A stretch of DNA of 64,000 bases, taken from Mucinivorans hirudinis (lineage in GTDB: Bacteria > Bacteroidota > Bacteroidia > Bacteroidales > Rikenellaceae). The DNA lies in assembly GCA_000723505.1 (NCBI GenBank), contig HG934468.1:776798-840797 (forward strand), read 5' to 3'. Of this stretch, positions 45,265 to 54,927 are shown piece by piece. Made by a program: the position numbers and the translations under genes. The notes beneath the pieces were generated by a model. The model was not told the origin of the DNA and did no database searches. It saw only the letters and a list, made by a program, of their open reading frames with translations. Within the stretch, counting starts at the first letter, position 1; every line of letters begins with the position of its first letter.

Positions 45265-46473
45265 TCATTCTTTTAGTTTTTTACCGGCATCTTTCAATTT
45301 TTTGTGTGAGAAGACAATATGTGCCGGTATATCTCCCGTGGTAACCGACCATTTCTTTGTGCCGTCTTCTCCAAAGCAATAGAGCGTACCGGGCGAGACA
45401 TAATCCTTAGCATCGGTGACAAAGAACTCTCGTGTCTGGGAATTGACTGCTATACCGTATGGGATTGTTATCTTTTCGTGCGTGCCGTCCTTTATGAAGT
45501 TGCGGGTGACAATCTTTTTCGTGCGGGTATCTACAATGGCATAGGTGACACTGCTTTCGCCCTTGTTGTAGTTCCATTCGGTGCTGTATACATACAGAGA
45601 GTCGCCACATAGTGCCATATTACTGTTGGGTAGGTCTTCCAGACAGTCGGTGACCACATCCGTACGTGTGTCGATGATGTAGGTCTTGGATGACGTTTTG
45701 TAGTAGTCCCCGCGCGAGGAGACATAGATATTGCCATAATTGTCCGGCTCTATTCGGTGGAGATTGATAGCCACATCTATCTTCTTTATTTCGGTGAAGC
45801 TCTCCAAATCAATCACCGACACAGTCCTGTCGTAATTGGGAACGCGGTAGCCTCCCGAATTGGCAACATAGAGGCGATTTTCCACAACCGCCATCTCCTC
45901 GGGTTGGTAGCCTACGGTACACTCACCAACTACCTTCAGAGTAGCTGTATCGATTTTTGCAACATACCCTATTCTGGCATTTTTGTTGATTTGCACAGCA
46001 CCGGCATATGCACTCACATATGCATATCTACCACTGAAAACGACATATCGACAGTTGGGGATAGCAATTTTCGTGATATGTTCAGCCGTAGCTACATCCA
46101 TCACTTCTAGATAGTTGGAGCAGTTGATTACCGCATACAGTTTGTCGCCGTAGATTTGAATATCGTTGCCCACATCGCCCAAATCCTTTATCTCCTTCGG
46201 GTTGCGCTCACCGTATATGTTACGATGATAGATTCCCGTGGTATAGTCATAGTAGTCCAAAGAAGCCTTATTGCTACCCATATTCCCTTCGTTGAGCAGG
46301 TAGAATCCGTATATCTGCCCTGTGGTGCTCTGCTTTGGCGCCACCTCCACCTCTGTGGAGGTGGTGCTCTGCTTTGGCGCCACCCTCACAGCTGTGGACG
46401 GCAGCACAGGATCGCCCTTGCGGCAAGCAGCAAGCGTTGCCACGCAAAGAAGTGTTAATAAAAAATTTTTCAT
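45265..46473 (-). CDS. btuG: BtuG-like beta-propeller surface lipoprotein
   Basis: A 402-residue lipoprotein (MKNFLLTLLCVATLAAC) with YncE/7-bladed-propeller repeats (YGFYLLNEGNMGSNKASLDY, VGYQPEEMAVVENRLYVANS, NLHRIEPDNYGNIYVSSRGD). It is the BtuG type, which caps BtuB and hands over vitamin B12 in gut Bacteroidales. It starts 1 nt into the btuB stop (TGATG), so the two are translationally coupled. An 11-residue VAPKQSTT motif is repeated (VRVAPKQSTTSTEVEVAPKQSTT) just after the signal peptide. BtuG identity rests on fold and operon, not on measured binding. Confidence 0.82.
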   Translation of the reverse strand: MKNFLLTLLCVATLAACRKGDPVLPSTAVRVAPKQSTTSTEVEVAPKQSTTGQIYGFYLLNEGNMGSNKASLDYYDYTTGIYHRNIYGERNPKEIKDLGDVGNDIQIYGDKLYAVINCSNYLEVMDVATAEHITKIAIPNCRYVVFSGRYAYVSAYAGAVQINKNARIGYVAKIDTATLKVVGECTVGYQPEEMAVVENRLYVANSGGYRVPNYDRTVSVIDLESFTEIKKIDVAINLHRIEPDNYGNIYVSSRGDYYKTSSKTYIIDTRTDVVTDCLEDLPNSNMALCGDSLYVYSTEWNYNKGESSVTYAIVDTRTKKIVTRNFIKDGTHEKITIPYGIAVNSQTREFFVTDAKDYVSPGTLYCFGEDGTKKWSVTTGDIPAHIVFSHKKLKDAGKKLKE

Positions 46474-48566
46474 CACATCATAATTGTTACATTGATTTTG
46501 AAATTAGTACCAGGCATCGGATACCACTTGACGACCTCATACTGTTGGTTGAAAATATTATTTAGCTCTCCCGTAACCCTCATTCTCTGCTTGGCGAGTT
46601 TAAAGTTTTTGGTCAATGACATATCGTGCGTATACCAGGGCTGAATGTAGTTTTCCGGAATATTACCGCCCAACATATACCGCTCACCCGTGTAGATGAA
46701 GCTGTAATTGAGGTCCCATCCACGAAAAGAGAGCCCCAAAACGACAGAGCCGCTATGACGGGGAACGTAAGGAATCTGATGCCCGTAGACGTTGATTGTG
46801 TGGTCGGAGTCGTCGCTGGGCGGGTTGTTCTTTTCGGGGGTGAGATCTAGTGCCTGCTGAAAGGTGTAGCTGATTCTACCATCGACACAGAGCTCGCCAA
46901 AGCTAAAGCAAGGGGTTATGCTCACATCCGCACCTTTAATATCGACAAATCCCAAGTTCAACATCGTCCACACCAACTGATTCGATGTTGGTGTGGCTAT
47001 AATCTTGTCCATCACCTGATTTCGGTATGCGTCCACCTGAACCCCGATACTGCTCAATGGAGCTCCATCGAAAGATTTGTTGTAGACAAAGCCCAGATTA
47101 TATTGTGTGGTGTATTCGGGTTTAAGCAGGCGGTTTCCGATTTGTACGTAGTAGAGGTCGTTGAAGGTGGGCATACGAAATATCTTTTTGAAGAAAGCTC
47201 GCACATCAAAATTCACATCTTGGAACGGTTGCCACCAGGCAAGTATAGTGGGAGTGGCAATGCTTTTGTCGGGCGCAACCGCCATTGTACGTGCGCTGAC
47301 ATCTTTGGTGTAGGTATAAAGAAGGCTACCCGAAATGGTGAACCTATCAATATGCACGGAGGTGGCAGCAGCCACAAGCGCAGTATAGCGACGCGGGCGC
47401 ACGAAGTTGGCATTAAACATATCCGTACCCGTGGCATCCAGACGATTGTATTGCAGGTCGGTGGCGAGATTGGCACTCCATACGGGGGTGATACAAAAGA
47501 GGTTTGTTGCGGTCAGGTAAAACTCCTGCTGATAGTAGTGGTTATCCATTGGCTCGAGCGTTGTCTGGGGCGGCATAACGTAGTTCATATAGTCGTTCGC
47601 ATATTTAGCCTGTATTTTCAGGCTATACAGCGGTGTGAAGTTCTTACGAAAGAGGGACTGGACGAAGAAGTTTCTATCTGTCTGCCTATCCTCATTGAGC
47701 AGTGAGATGCCATAATCTTTCTTGACGGCAGCCCCGGGGTATCCTCTCTGTGAGCCATATAGGTAAGCTTTAGCCATCCACTCCCCGCCATCGACTTTTG
47801 AAAACAGAGCAAGTTCTGCTCTGAGCGAACGGAGGTCTCCGTTACGACGAATCTCGGTGGTGTCGTATCCGTCATCCTTTTTATATCGGAACTTATAGCG
47901 CCCCGAAGTATACAGCAATTCGGCGTTTGCCGAAAACAACAGCCTCCCGGACAGTTTCCTCTCCCACAGCGCTGATGCGTTGGCTAGGTCGAACGAGCCT
48001 GCCTTTAGTTTGATTGTCAGATTATCTGTGCGACCACCCTCGAATAACGGGCGGCGGGTGACCATATAGAGAGAACTTGAACTCGCATAATCTTTTGCCG
48101 ATTGAAAGAGTTCGCTCTTCTGACCGTTATAGAGTGCAATAGCCTCCATATTATCGAGCGAAAATTTGCCAAGGTCTACCGTTCCGTTCTGTGCATTGGT
48201 GATTTGTATGCCGTCGAAGAAAACGCCTACGTGATGGCTTCCCATACTGCGTACATTGATAGTCTTCAACCCTCCGATACCGCCGTAGTCCTTGATTTGC
48301 ACTCCCGAAAAGTAACGTAGAGCGTCGGCAACAGATACGACATTGAGCCGTCGCAACTGCTCGCCGGCGAGTAACTGTGCCGGCACTACCTCCTGACGTT
48401 TGCCATAGACCACCACTTTGCCTATCGATAATACCTTCGTGGTATCACCCATAGGACTCCTAGTCAATATCGTTCGGGCTTCGACTGAGGGGGCAAAAGC
48501 CCATATTGCCACCCAAAAGAGCAAACCTCCCCCTACCCGTAAACGCCTCTGTTCACAGAAAAACAT
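46473..48566 (-). CDS. btuB: BtuB-like TonB-dependent cobalamin receptor
   Basis: A 697-residue outer-membrane receptor. The plug (about 50-165) has VADALRYFSGVQIKDYGGIGGLKTINVRSMGSHHVGVFFDGI, and the barrel ends NIFNQQYEVVKWYPMPGTNFKINVTIMM. The N-terminus is signal-like (LLFWVAIWAFAPSVEA). The cobalamin riboswitch upstream and the downstream btuG-like gene identify vitamin B12 or analogues as the likely cargo. It is distinct from the orphan TonB receptor at 6211. Confidence 0.88.
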   Translation of the reverse strand: MFFCEQRRLRVGGGLLFWVAIWAFAPSVEARTILTRSPMGDTTKVLSIGKVVVYGKRQEVVPAQLLAGEQLRRLNVVSVADALRYFSGVQIKDYGGIGGLKTINVRSMGSHHVGVFFDGIQITNAQNGTVDLGKFSLDNMEAIALYNGQKSELFQSAKDYASSSSLYMVTRRPLFEGGRTDNLTIKLKAGSFDLANASALWERKLSGRLLFSANAELLYTSGRYKFRYKKDDGYDTTEIRRNGDLRSLRAELALFSKVDGGEWMAKAYLYGSQRGYPGAAVKKDYGISLLNEDRQTDRNFFVQSLFRKNFTPLYSLKIQAKYANDYMNYVMPPQTTLEPMDNHYYQQEFYLTATNLFCITPVWSANLATDLQYNRLDATGTDMFNANFVRPRRYTALVAAATSVHIDRFTISGSLLYTYTKDVSARTMAVAPDKSIATPTILAWWQPFQDVNFDVRAFFKKIFRMPTFNDLYYVQIGNRLLKPEYTTQYNLGFVYNKSFDGAPLSSIGVQVDAYRNQVMDKIIATPTSNQLVWTMLNLGFVDIKGADVSITPCFSFGELCVDGRISYTFQQALDLTPEKNNPPSDDSDHTINVYGHQIPYVPRHSGSVVLGLSFRGWDLNYSFIYTGERYMLGGNIPENYIQPWYTHDMSLTKNFKLAKQRMRVTGELNNIFNQQYEVVKWYPMPGTNFKINVTIMM

Positions 48567-48575
48567 AGTTAAAAA

Positions 48576-48645
48576 CTATTTGTTCGGAGTCGTAGTGGTT
48601 TCAGCATACGCAAAACACACCTACTTGCTCCCGTTAAACAAATAG
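48576..48645 (-). promoter_or_regulatory. Possible expression-platform stem before btuB
   Basis: CTATTTGTT (48576-48584) is complementary to AACAAATAG (48637-48645), with CGG/CCG pairs adding to the stem. The start-proximal arm ends 9 nt from the btuB ATG, so the stem could mask the ribosome entry site. Confidence 0.45.
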
Positions 48646-48733
48646 CTTCTTGGAAAAAGTGAAATCAAACGTAATTATGCAGATTCGCATTTGTTTTCAA
48701 AGCTCTGTTCCGCGAAAGCCTTAAATTTTATAA

Positions 48734-48920
48734 AGCAATTGGTAGGTCTCCTGACTTATCCCCGTTTCGAGCAGCCTTCCCACACCTTCCAAGAGAATGT
48801 GCAGTGGCATAATTGATGTTGCCCAAACGTTGCATAGGATTTACAGTAGCGGGTCTGTTCAGGATTTTCACCTGATTCCCTCTTAGTCAGACATACCAAA
48901 GGTATATCCGAACCAATGCT
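48734..48920 (-). ncRNA. Cobalamin riboswitch
   Basis: The minus-strand RNA contains the family core: GGGAATCAGGTGAAAATCC, CCCGCTACTGTAA and, near the 3' end, AAGTCAGGAGACCTACC. The terminal stem pairs AGCATTGGT (48912-48920) with ACCAATTGCT (48734-48743). It lies in the btuB leader, about 168 nt before the ATG, and should repress the operon when adenosylcobalamin or a related form is bound. Together with its promoter it fills most of the 527-nt gap between btuB and the kinase gene. Confidence 0.93.
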
Positions 48921-48924
48921 CAGA

Positions 48925-48956
48925 CAAAGGTACTAAAATTATTTCACAATGAACAA
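48925..48956 (-). promoter_or_regulatory. Promoter of the btu operon
   Basis: Minus strand: TTG about 21 nt before TACCTTTG (48925-48932). The predicted start of transcription (about 48918-48920) coincides with the first base of the riboswitch stem. Confidence 0.65.
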
Positions 48957-48999
48957 TGATCTGTTGTAAAAATCGTCAATAATCAATCAATAGGAAAGA

Positions 49000-49041
49000 C
49001 TTCTAAAAATTATCCAATAGCTGTTTTGGAGTTTTTAGAAG
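49000..49041. repeat. Palindromic TTCTAAAAA element
   Basis: CTTCTAAAAA (49000-49009) and TTTTTAGAAG (49032-49041) form a perfect 10-bp stem downstream of the kinase gene. It belongs to the repeat family at 25965, 45208, 50064, 57860 and 59049 and may also terminate transcription. Confidence 0.55.
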
Positions 49042-49093
49042 CCCTCTCAAATAAATTTTGTGTGATTTTCTACCCACATAGACAGGTCTCACC

Positions 49094-50056
49094 CTACTTA
49101 ATCTTTCTCATAGGCAGATATATGGTTATATGCGTTCCTTCGTCAATGCCACTCCTAATATCTATTTTGCCGCCAACAGCACCCACACGCGAGGTGACAT
49201 TGGATAGTCCCATACCGTCGTGAGGCTCACTCGTATCAAAACCCGTACCATCATCACGCAACTCGATTGCCATCTCGTGGTTGTTGTAGTCCAAGCGTAT
49301 GATGAGAATACTGGCATCTGCGTGCTTTAACGTATTATTGACAAGCTCGCTAACAATACGAAAGACCATCAGCTCCGATTTGGTATCGAAACGCTTTGTT
49401 CCCAGATTACTATCTATCGTTATTTTGGTTATCGTGACCGGATTGAGGCGGTTGATAAAGCTGGTGAGAGCTCGTTCGATTCCAAAGCTACCGAGCACGT
49501 GTGGTGTAAGGTCGTTGGAAATCTCCTTGATACTCTTGATGGATAGCGTTATGGCTTGGTCGATATTATACGCTATCTCTTTCGACAGGTCACCCTCCAC
49601 CCTCTGCGAAAGTGCGCTTATAGACATCTTCGCCGATGATAGCAGCGGGCCTAAGCCATCGTGTAGCTCCTTGGCGAACTTCTGCCTCTGATTCTCCTCC
49701 GCTTGTATAATGGCATTCATCATACGCTCATCCTCGCGACGGCGGCGCTCAGCCTGTAAATTGATATATTTCAATATCTTTTGTATAAGCAATACACCGA
49801 TAGCAAAACATAGAGATATTATCATTATCACCCACGTTATCACGGCTTCGTCAATGTGAAATGTGAATATGTTGGGGAAAAAGCGAGTAAGTTTACCCAG
49901 CAGATTATTCACCATAATGAAGCAAAGCAGAGCCAATGCTATGGTTATCAGTATCCACGAAGCATTATACTTGGTGGCACGCATCAGACGTATTGCTACA
50001 AATGCCGCGATACACTGAGAAATGATAGCTACGGCTAAAAGGATAATTAAAAACAT
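49094..50056 (-). CDS. Sensor histidine kinase (HisKA_3 type)
   Basis: The 320-residue membrane kinase has two or three transmembrane segments (about 1-22, 32-52, 72-92), a short coiled linker (RRRREDERMMNAIIQAEENQRQKFAKELHDG), phosphoacceptor His132 in KELHDGLGPLLSS and a HATPase_c domain (about 220-318, DDGTGFD, GMGLSNV). This is the NarX/DesK-type dimerisation domain, usually partnered with a LuxR-type regulator. No regulator gene is adjacent. It lies 25 nt after lysO, on the same strand. Confidence 0.88.
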   Translation of the reverse strand: MFLIILLAVAIISQCIAAFVAIRLMRATKYNASWILITIALALLCFIMVNNLLGKLTRFFPNIFTFHIDEAVITWVIMIISLCFAIGVLLIQKILKYINLQAERRRREDERMMNAIIQAEENQRQKFAKELHDGLGPLLSSAKMSISALSQRVEGDLSKEIAYNIDQAITLSIKSIKEISNDLTPHVLGSFGIERALTSFINRLNPVTITKITIDSNLGTKRFDTKSELMVFRIVSELVNNTLKHADASILIIRLDYNNHEMAIELRDDGTGFDTSEPHDGMGLSNVTSRVGAVGGKIDIRSGIDEGTHITIYLPMRKIK

Positions 50057-50063
50057 TGTCCGG

Positions 50064-50080
50064 TAATTTTAGAAGTCCAC
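50064..50080. repeat. TTCTAAAATTA-family repeat (inverted copy)
   Basis: On the minus strand GTGGACTTCTAAAATTA. It lies between lysO and the kinase gene and is directly followed by an ATTAACTCGGC copy (50086). Confidence 0.45.
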
Positions 50081-50081
50081 T

Positions 50082-50984
50082 TTATATTAACTCGGCAAAA
50101 AAAGTTACCAAAAAAGGCACGGAGAAATCCACAACAACCCCTTGAAAAAGTGCCATAGCCATAAATCTACTCCCGCAATTAGAGATAATCACCGGAAGTG
50201 TCACATCCATCGTTGTCGCTCCGCCACAACAAATGAGTGCCAGCGGAGAAAATTTTCGCACCAATAGGGGGGCAAATACCACTGTGAGTAACTCTCGAGT
50301 GACATTGACAATCAGGGCAACAACTCCTATCTGAGCCGTCCGCAGTTCGCCAAGAATAACCGAACTCAAGGAGTAGTATCCAAACCCCGAACCGATGGCT
50401 AGTTGGTCGGCAAGGCGCATATCAACAAAAAAGGAGAATAGCAACACACCGCCCAGCGAACCCGCGATTGTGGTCACCGGCAACCATATTAGTTTTCGAT
50501 TTTGACTCCCTAGAGCCCGCAAAGCACTTCGGTCGCTACCCAAAGAAAAGCCGACCAACGCCATAAGCAGGTATAGAGCCGACATAGACAAGTGGTCTAA
50601 ACCACCATCTGTTTTGATGAAAAGCCCGCATAGGAAGCCTGCTAAGAATGCGCCTAAGATTGCAAAGCTGAATAGGTGGCTTCTATTTTTGCTGGTAGTC
50701 GATGCAGGCTCGGCGCTCAATTTCATCACATACTTATTTACAGCCCAAGCCATCGTTATCGTACCCGACATAACGGCAACAACCAATAAAAGAGCATCTT
50801 GAAAGATACAGCCAAGTGCACCAAGCATATCCCGACCACTACCCATCTCCAAACCGATGAGTAACATCATAACCAATATCACCACCCCCGTAGCCGAAGA
50901 TAAAAACCTTCGCGGAACTCTCTTTTTGCTAAAGACTAATCCGGCAAGGGCTGACAAAACCATTATCAGGAATATATGCAACAT
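50082..50984 (-). CDS. LysO-family lysine exporter
   Basis: A 300-residue inner-membrane protein with about 8 transmembrane segments. Family signature stretches include FGYYSLSSVILGELRTAQIG and CCGGATTMDVTLPV. LysO-type proteins export lysine or toxic analogues. Here both family halves (N-terminal ~90 and C-terminal ~200 residues) are fused, while some Bacteroidota carry them as two genes. It sits between an amino-acid permease and a histidine kinase, all minus strand. Start ATG 50984. Confidence 0.85.
   Translation of the reverse strand: MLHIFLIMVLSALAGLVFSKKRVPRRFLSSATGVVILVMMLLIGLEMGSGRDMLGALGCIFQDALLLVVAVMSGTITMAWAVNKYVMKLSAEPASTTSKNRSHLFSFAILGAFLAGFLCGLFIKTDGGLDHLSMSALYLLMALVGFSLGSDRSALRALGSQNRKLIWLPVTTIAGSLGGVLLFSFFVDMRLADQLAIGSGFGYYSLSSVILGELRTAQIGVVALIVNVTRELLTVVFAPLLVRKFSPLALICCGGATTMDVTLPVIISNCGSRFMAMALFQGVVVDFSVPFLVTFFAELI
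50086..50097. repeat. ATTAACTCGGC interspersed repeat, copy 2
   Basis: ATTAACTCGGCA overlaps the end of lysO. Other copies are at 23958, 51018 and 56630. Confidence 0.5.
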
Positions 50985-50991
50985 ACTCAGA

Positions 50992-50999
50992 CAAAGGTA
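50992..50999 (-). promoter_or_regulatory. -7 box directly before lysO
   Basis: TACCTTTG ends 7 nt before ATG 50984. The 14-mer CTCAGACAAAGGTA here is identical to that at the btu promoter (48919-48932). No clear -33 element is seen. Confidence 0.35.
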
Positions 51000-51017
51000 G
51001 CTATTTTTCGTCTGAAT

Positions 51018-51034
51018 ATTAACTCGGCTTTAAA
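51018..51034. repeat. ATTAACTCGGC interspersed repeat, copy 3
   Basis: ATTAACTCGGCTTTAAA, followed at once by a partial second TATTAACTC. It lies between the permease and lysO genes. Confidence 0.55.
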
Positions 51035-51041
51035 TATTAAC

Positions 51042-52421
51042 TCACCAGCTTCCATCTCTCCACATCGACAAGTTCGAGAGGTGGTTACGCCACGATGGTT
51101 TGCGCAGTGAATATATCACCAGCGGAGCCACAGTCAATACAACCAATGCAATCACAACAAATAGATACCACATCAAGGGGGACACGCCATCGACAGCTCT
51201 CAAAGACCAAACCAACGCCCCCATCGTAGTACCCCCTCCCGTCAATGCAATCACCCAGCTTAGAGTCGTTCGATTTGTCGCCACCGAAGAGGCAAAAATC
51301 AAAAGATACATCATCAGGTAGAGACCTATTGCAAGTGCCACAATCAGAGAAAATAAAAAGTGTACCGATGGTACGATGACAAACAGTATGCAGGTGAATG
51401 TGACCACGCCCGCCTGCACGAGCAGAACATTGGTGTGAACCCCTCGTTTATTGCATTTTTGTAGAAATGGGGGGAGGTATCCTCTCTTTGCAGCCTGGTA
51501 GATTCCCAACGACGGAGCATTCGACCAACTTAGCACTACGGCAAAAACACCTCCCACCACCGCAATACTAACCAAGGGCATCAACATTGGTATATGAGCA
51601 TAGCCAAGATAGGTATAGAATCCGGTGAAGAGTGCCGAAGGGCTCGCTACTGTGTCCACGGCAAGCACGCCGGCGAGCGCAAATGAGACGATGCAGAAAA
51701 TGAGCAGCACAATCAACCCGCTGGGCAAGAGAGATTTTCGATATCCTTTCGTAGCCGGCGATAATGTGCTGCTGAATTCTATACCCATAAAGAAAATAAC
51801 CGATTGGAGCGAGACAGTAACAAGCTCATAGTTGGTAAGTGCGGCGCGCTCGGGTATGAGCTCAACCGAAGTTGTAAAGTACACCACCACAAGCCCGGCA
51901 AGAAGTATAGTAGGCACTACCAGACCAACAATGGCTGAAATTTTTATTGCCTTGGTCACCGTCTCCAAACCCCGCATAGAAATTAGCACCGCAGCCCAAT
52001 ATATGATTAAAACAATTATTATTACCGACATTTTGTTTTCGCACACCCACTTCATAGGCTCTATCCACGAGGCAGCATATGCTACCGCAATAACGCCGAA
52101 GAGTAGAACGGAGGGCAGCCTCAAAGCGGCGTATGTCCATTGCAGAAATTGGGCAAGCAACCCCCAACGCCACCCCAAAGCCTGTCCCACCCAACAAAAA
52201 ACGCTTGTCGGATGACCATTTGCATATATTCTACATAATTGCAATGTTGCCATAGTAGCCGGCAACAAAAAGAGCAATGCTGCAATGATGTAACAAAATA
52301 TCACACCCATCCCGTAATTAACTAACTTCGGTAACTCCATCAACAGAACCATAGCCGCGATGTTCGTGAGAACAATCGAGGCGGGTTTGGCTTTATGTGA
52401 TATTTTGTTGTTTACGGACAT
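51042..52421 (-). CDS. Amino-acid permease (APC superfamily)
   Basis: A 459-residue inner-membrane transporter with about 12 transmembrane segments (IVLTNIAAMVLLMELPKLVN, FFMGIEFSSTLSPATKGYRK). It is related to glutamate/GABA-antiporter-type APC proteins. ATG 52421 (MSVNNKISHK) was chosen. Extra N-terminal sequence is open up to 52541 but is basic and unlike a transporter start. It precedes lysO by 57 nt on the same strand. Confidence 0.82.
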   Translation of the reverse strand: MSVNNKISHKAKPASIVLTNIAAMVLLMELPKLVNYGMGVIFCYIIAALLFLLPATMATLQLCRIYANGHPTSVFCWVGQALGWRWGLLAQFLQWTYAALRLPSVLLFGVIAVAYAASWIEPMKWVCENKMSVIIIVLIIYWAAVLISMRGLETVTKAIKISAIVGLVVPTILLAGLVVVYFTTSVELIPERAALTNYELVTVSLQSVIFFMGIEFSSTLSPATKGYRKSLLPSGLIVLLIFCIVSFALAGVLAVDTVASPSALFTGFYTYLGYAHIPMLMPLVSIAVVGGVFAVVLSWSNAPSLGIYQAAKRGYLPPFLQKCNKRGVHTNVLLVQAGVVTFTCILFVIVPSVHFLFSLIVALAIGLYLMMYLLIFASSVATNRTTLSWVIALTGGGTTMGALVWSLRAVDGVSPLMWYLFVVIALVVLTVAPLVIYSLRKPSWRNHLSNLSMWRDGSW

Positions 52422-52710
52422 ACGCTTTCGTGCTCGATTACTACGCTGCAAAAAGTTTGCCAAACTTTTAGTAGAACGCGGAAAATTGGATGTAAATTTT
52501 GCTTTAGCAGCAAAAAAGATTCTGCAGCTAGGGTAAATCATCCTAATCGTTCAAAGCCGTGTTAATAAAATAATAGATATATACCTAAATAATTGCGATT
52601 GATTACCAGATATATAAATCTATTTCTTAATTGTTGAGAGTGAAATTTTTATAATTATTTACTATTGTGGGAAAAAATTATTATTTTTGAAGTTTACAAA
52701 CAGACCAGTG

Positions 52711-54927
52711 ATGCCACAAAATATACCTGTCCAAGACCAATACGAACAACTTGTTCAAAAACTTTTTGACGAGCTGATGGAGCTTGTGCTGCCCGTGTGC
52801 AAAAATGAGCAGGATGCAGAAAAGGTGCGTCAGGCTTTCTACTTTGCCCGCGATGCTCACAAGGGTGTAAAACGCAAGTCAGGCGAGCCATATATCACTC
52901 ACCCATTGGCTGTTGCTAAAATTGTGGTTGGCGAGATAGGTCTTGGTGTCAAATCGGTAATTGCCGCATTGGTACACGATGTGGTGGAGGATACGGAGTA
53001 TACCGTGGAGGATATCGAGCACCTCTTCGGCGCGAAAATTGCATCAATGGTGGACGGACTCACAAAACTGAGCAGCGCTACGGCAACATCCGAAACTTCG
53101 GAACAGGCAGAAAATTTCAAAAAAATGCTGCTCACCCTCTCGGATGATGTGCGGGTGATTATCATTAAGATAGCCGACCGCCTGCACAATATGCGTACGC
53201 TGGGAGCAATGCCCGCACCCAAGCAGATGAAGATTGCAGGCGAGACCATCTACCTCTTCGTTCCACTAGCCTATCGCCTTGGTTTATATGCCATTAAGAC
53301 CGAGTTGGAGAACCTAAGCCTCAAATACCGCTTCCCTGAGGAGTACAACGAAATTGCCGAAAAACTGAACCGTACCAATGCCGAGAGGATAATTTTTATC
53401 GACCAATTTATTGAGCCCATCCGCGAGAAGTTGCGAGAGAGCGACATCGACGCCCATATTTACGGACGCGTGAAGAACGTCTATTCCATATGGAAGAAGA
53501 TGAAGAGCAAGAATCTAACCTTCGAGGAGATTTACGACCTGTGTGCAATAAGGATAATCTTCAAACCGACTTCGCTCGTACCCGAAAAAACGCAGTGTTG
53601 GCATATATATTCTTTGATTACAGACATTTACAAATCCAACACTGAACGCATTCGCGACTGGGTAAACATTCCCAAGGCTAACGGTTACGAGGCGTTGCAC
53701 TGCACGGTGATGAGCCGCAGCGGAATATGGATAGAGGTGCAGATCCGCTCCGAGAGGATGGATGCCATAGCAGAACGTGGGTTTGCCGCCCACTGGAGAT
53801 ATAAGTCTCAGGAACAAAATTCGGGCAGTTTCGATGAAGTTCTTGAGCCGTGGCTTAGGAAGTTGCGCGAGGTGTTGAACAATCCGCAGGAGGATGCTGT
53901 CGAGTTTTTGGACAATTTCAAGATGAATTTAGCTGTGGACGAGGTCGTGGTTTTCACCCCTAAGGGCGAATCGCGGACGATGCCCAAGGGGGCTACCGTG
54001 CTCGATTTTGCATACAACATCCACTCCAAGATAGGCAGCTGCGCGCTGGGGGCGAAGGTCAATTACAAGTTGGTGCCACTATCCACCAAGATTCATTCGG
54101 GCGACCAAATAGAGATTATTACCTCCGCCACGGTTAAACCCAAAGTTGAGTGGCTCGAATTTGTAACCACGGGTACGGCTCGCAACTTCATCAAAAAATT
54201 CCTCAAAAGCGAGAGTGAAGATGCCGTCAAACAAGGGCAGGAACTTTTTGAGCAAAAGATGAAAGATTTGGGTATAACCCAGATGGGGAGAGTCCTCTCT
54301 AAGGTTATTCCAGAATATAAGTGCGCCAATAAAGACCAGTTTTACAACAAATTAGGCTTGGGGCAGATTAGCTTGGATGGTGTCGAAAAGATTTTACGCC
54401 AGAATGCGGCATCGAAATTAGTTAAATATTGGACGCTGCAAATAGCCAAGCCTTTCAAGGGGAAAAAACGACAAAAGGGGGCTGAGAGAGAGAATCAGGA
54501 AAAGTTTGTGGTGGCTGAGTGCTGCCACCCAATTCCGGGCGATACAATCATTGGCTTCAATGAGGATGACGGCACCATTGATATTCACAAGAAGAGCTGT
54601 TTGATTGCCGTAGAGAAGGCAGCGCAACACGGAAACAAAATTGTTGATGCGACGTGGTCGCAAGAGAAGGTCGAATCATACCTGACTATCATAGATCTGC
54701 GGGGAATAGACCGCAAAGGTATGGTGCTCGACTTGATGAAAATCATCAGCGAGGAGATGGGGGTGAATATCCGAACGCTCAACTTCACCAGCCACGATGG
54801 GGTATTCGAGGGTGAAATCAGCCTCTATGTGCGCAGCGACGACGATATGAAGATGGTTCTGGAGAAGGTGAGCAAGGTGAAGGGTGTGGATAAAATTCAC
54901 CGACGCGAAAGCACAAAGATAAATTAA
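52711..54927 (+). CDS. Bifunctional (p)ppGpp synthetase/hydrolase RelA/SpoT
   Basis: A 738-residue stringent-response enzyme. The HD hydrolase domain (about 45-190) has ITHPLAV and ALVHDVVEDT with H89/D90. The synthetase domain (about 240-370) has GRVKNVYSIWKKM and EVQIRSERM, then TGS (about 395-455) and ACT (about 660-735). Both activities look intact. ATG 52711 was chosen because a TTG at 52687 lies in a -7-like box (TATTTTTG, 52682-52689). Confidence 0.95.
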   Translation: MPQNIPVQDQYEQLVQKLFDELMELVLPVCKNEQDAEKVRQAFYFARDAHKGVKRKSGEPYITHPLAVAKIVVGEIGLGVKSVIAALVHDVVEDTEYTVEDIEHLFGAKIASMVDGLTKLSSATATSETSEQAENFKKMLLTLSDDVRVIIIKIADRLHNMRTLGAMPAPKQMKIAGETIYLFVPLAYRLGLYAIKTELENLSLKYRFPEEYNEIAEKLNRTNAERIIFIDQFIEPIREKLRESDIDAHIYGRVKNVYSIWKKMKSKNLTFEEIYDLCAIRIIFKPTSLVPEKTQCWHIYSLITDIYKSNTERIRDWVNIPKANGYEALHCTVMSRSGIWIEVQIRSERMDAIAERGFAAHWRYKSQEQNSGSFDEVLEPWLRKLREVLNNPQEDAVEFLDNFKMNLAVDEVVVFTPKGESRTMPKGATVLDFAYNIHSKIGSCALGAKVNYKLVPLSTKIHSGDQIEIITSATVKPKVEWLEFVTTGTARNFIKKFLKSESEDAVKQGQELFEQKMKDLGITQMGRVLSKVIPEYKCANKDQFYNKLGLGQISLDGVEKILRQNAASKLVKYWTLQIAKPFKGKKRQKGAERENQEKFVVAECCHPIPGDTIIGFNEDDGTIDIHKKSCLIAVEKAAQHGNKIVDATWSQEKVESYLTIIDLRGIDRKGMVLDLMKIISEEMGVNIRTLNFTSHDGVFEGEISLYVRSDDDMKMVLEKVSKVKGVDKIHRRESTKIN

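Noticed and set aside
46473-48566. Polysaccharide utilisation locus
   Set aside because: The TonB receptor is BtuB-like, no SusD is present, and a cobalamin riboswitch controls the operon.
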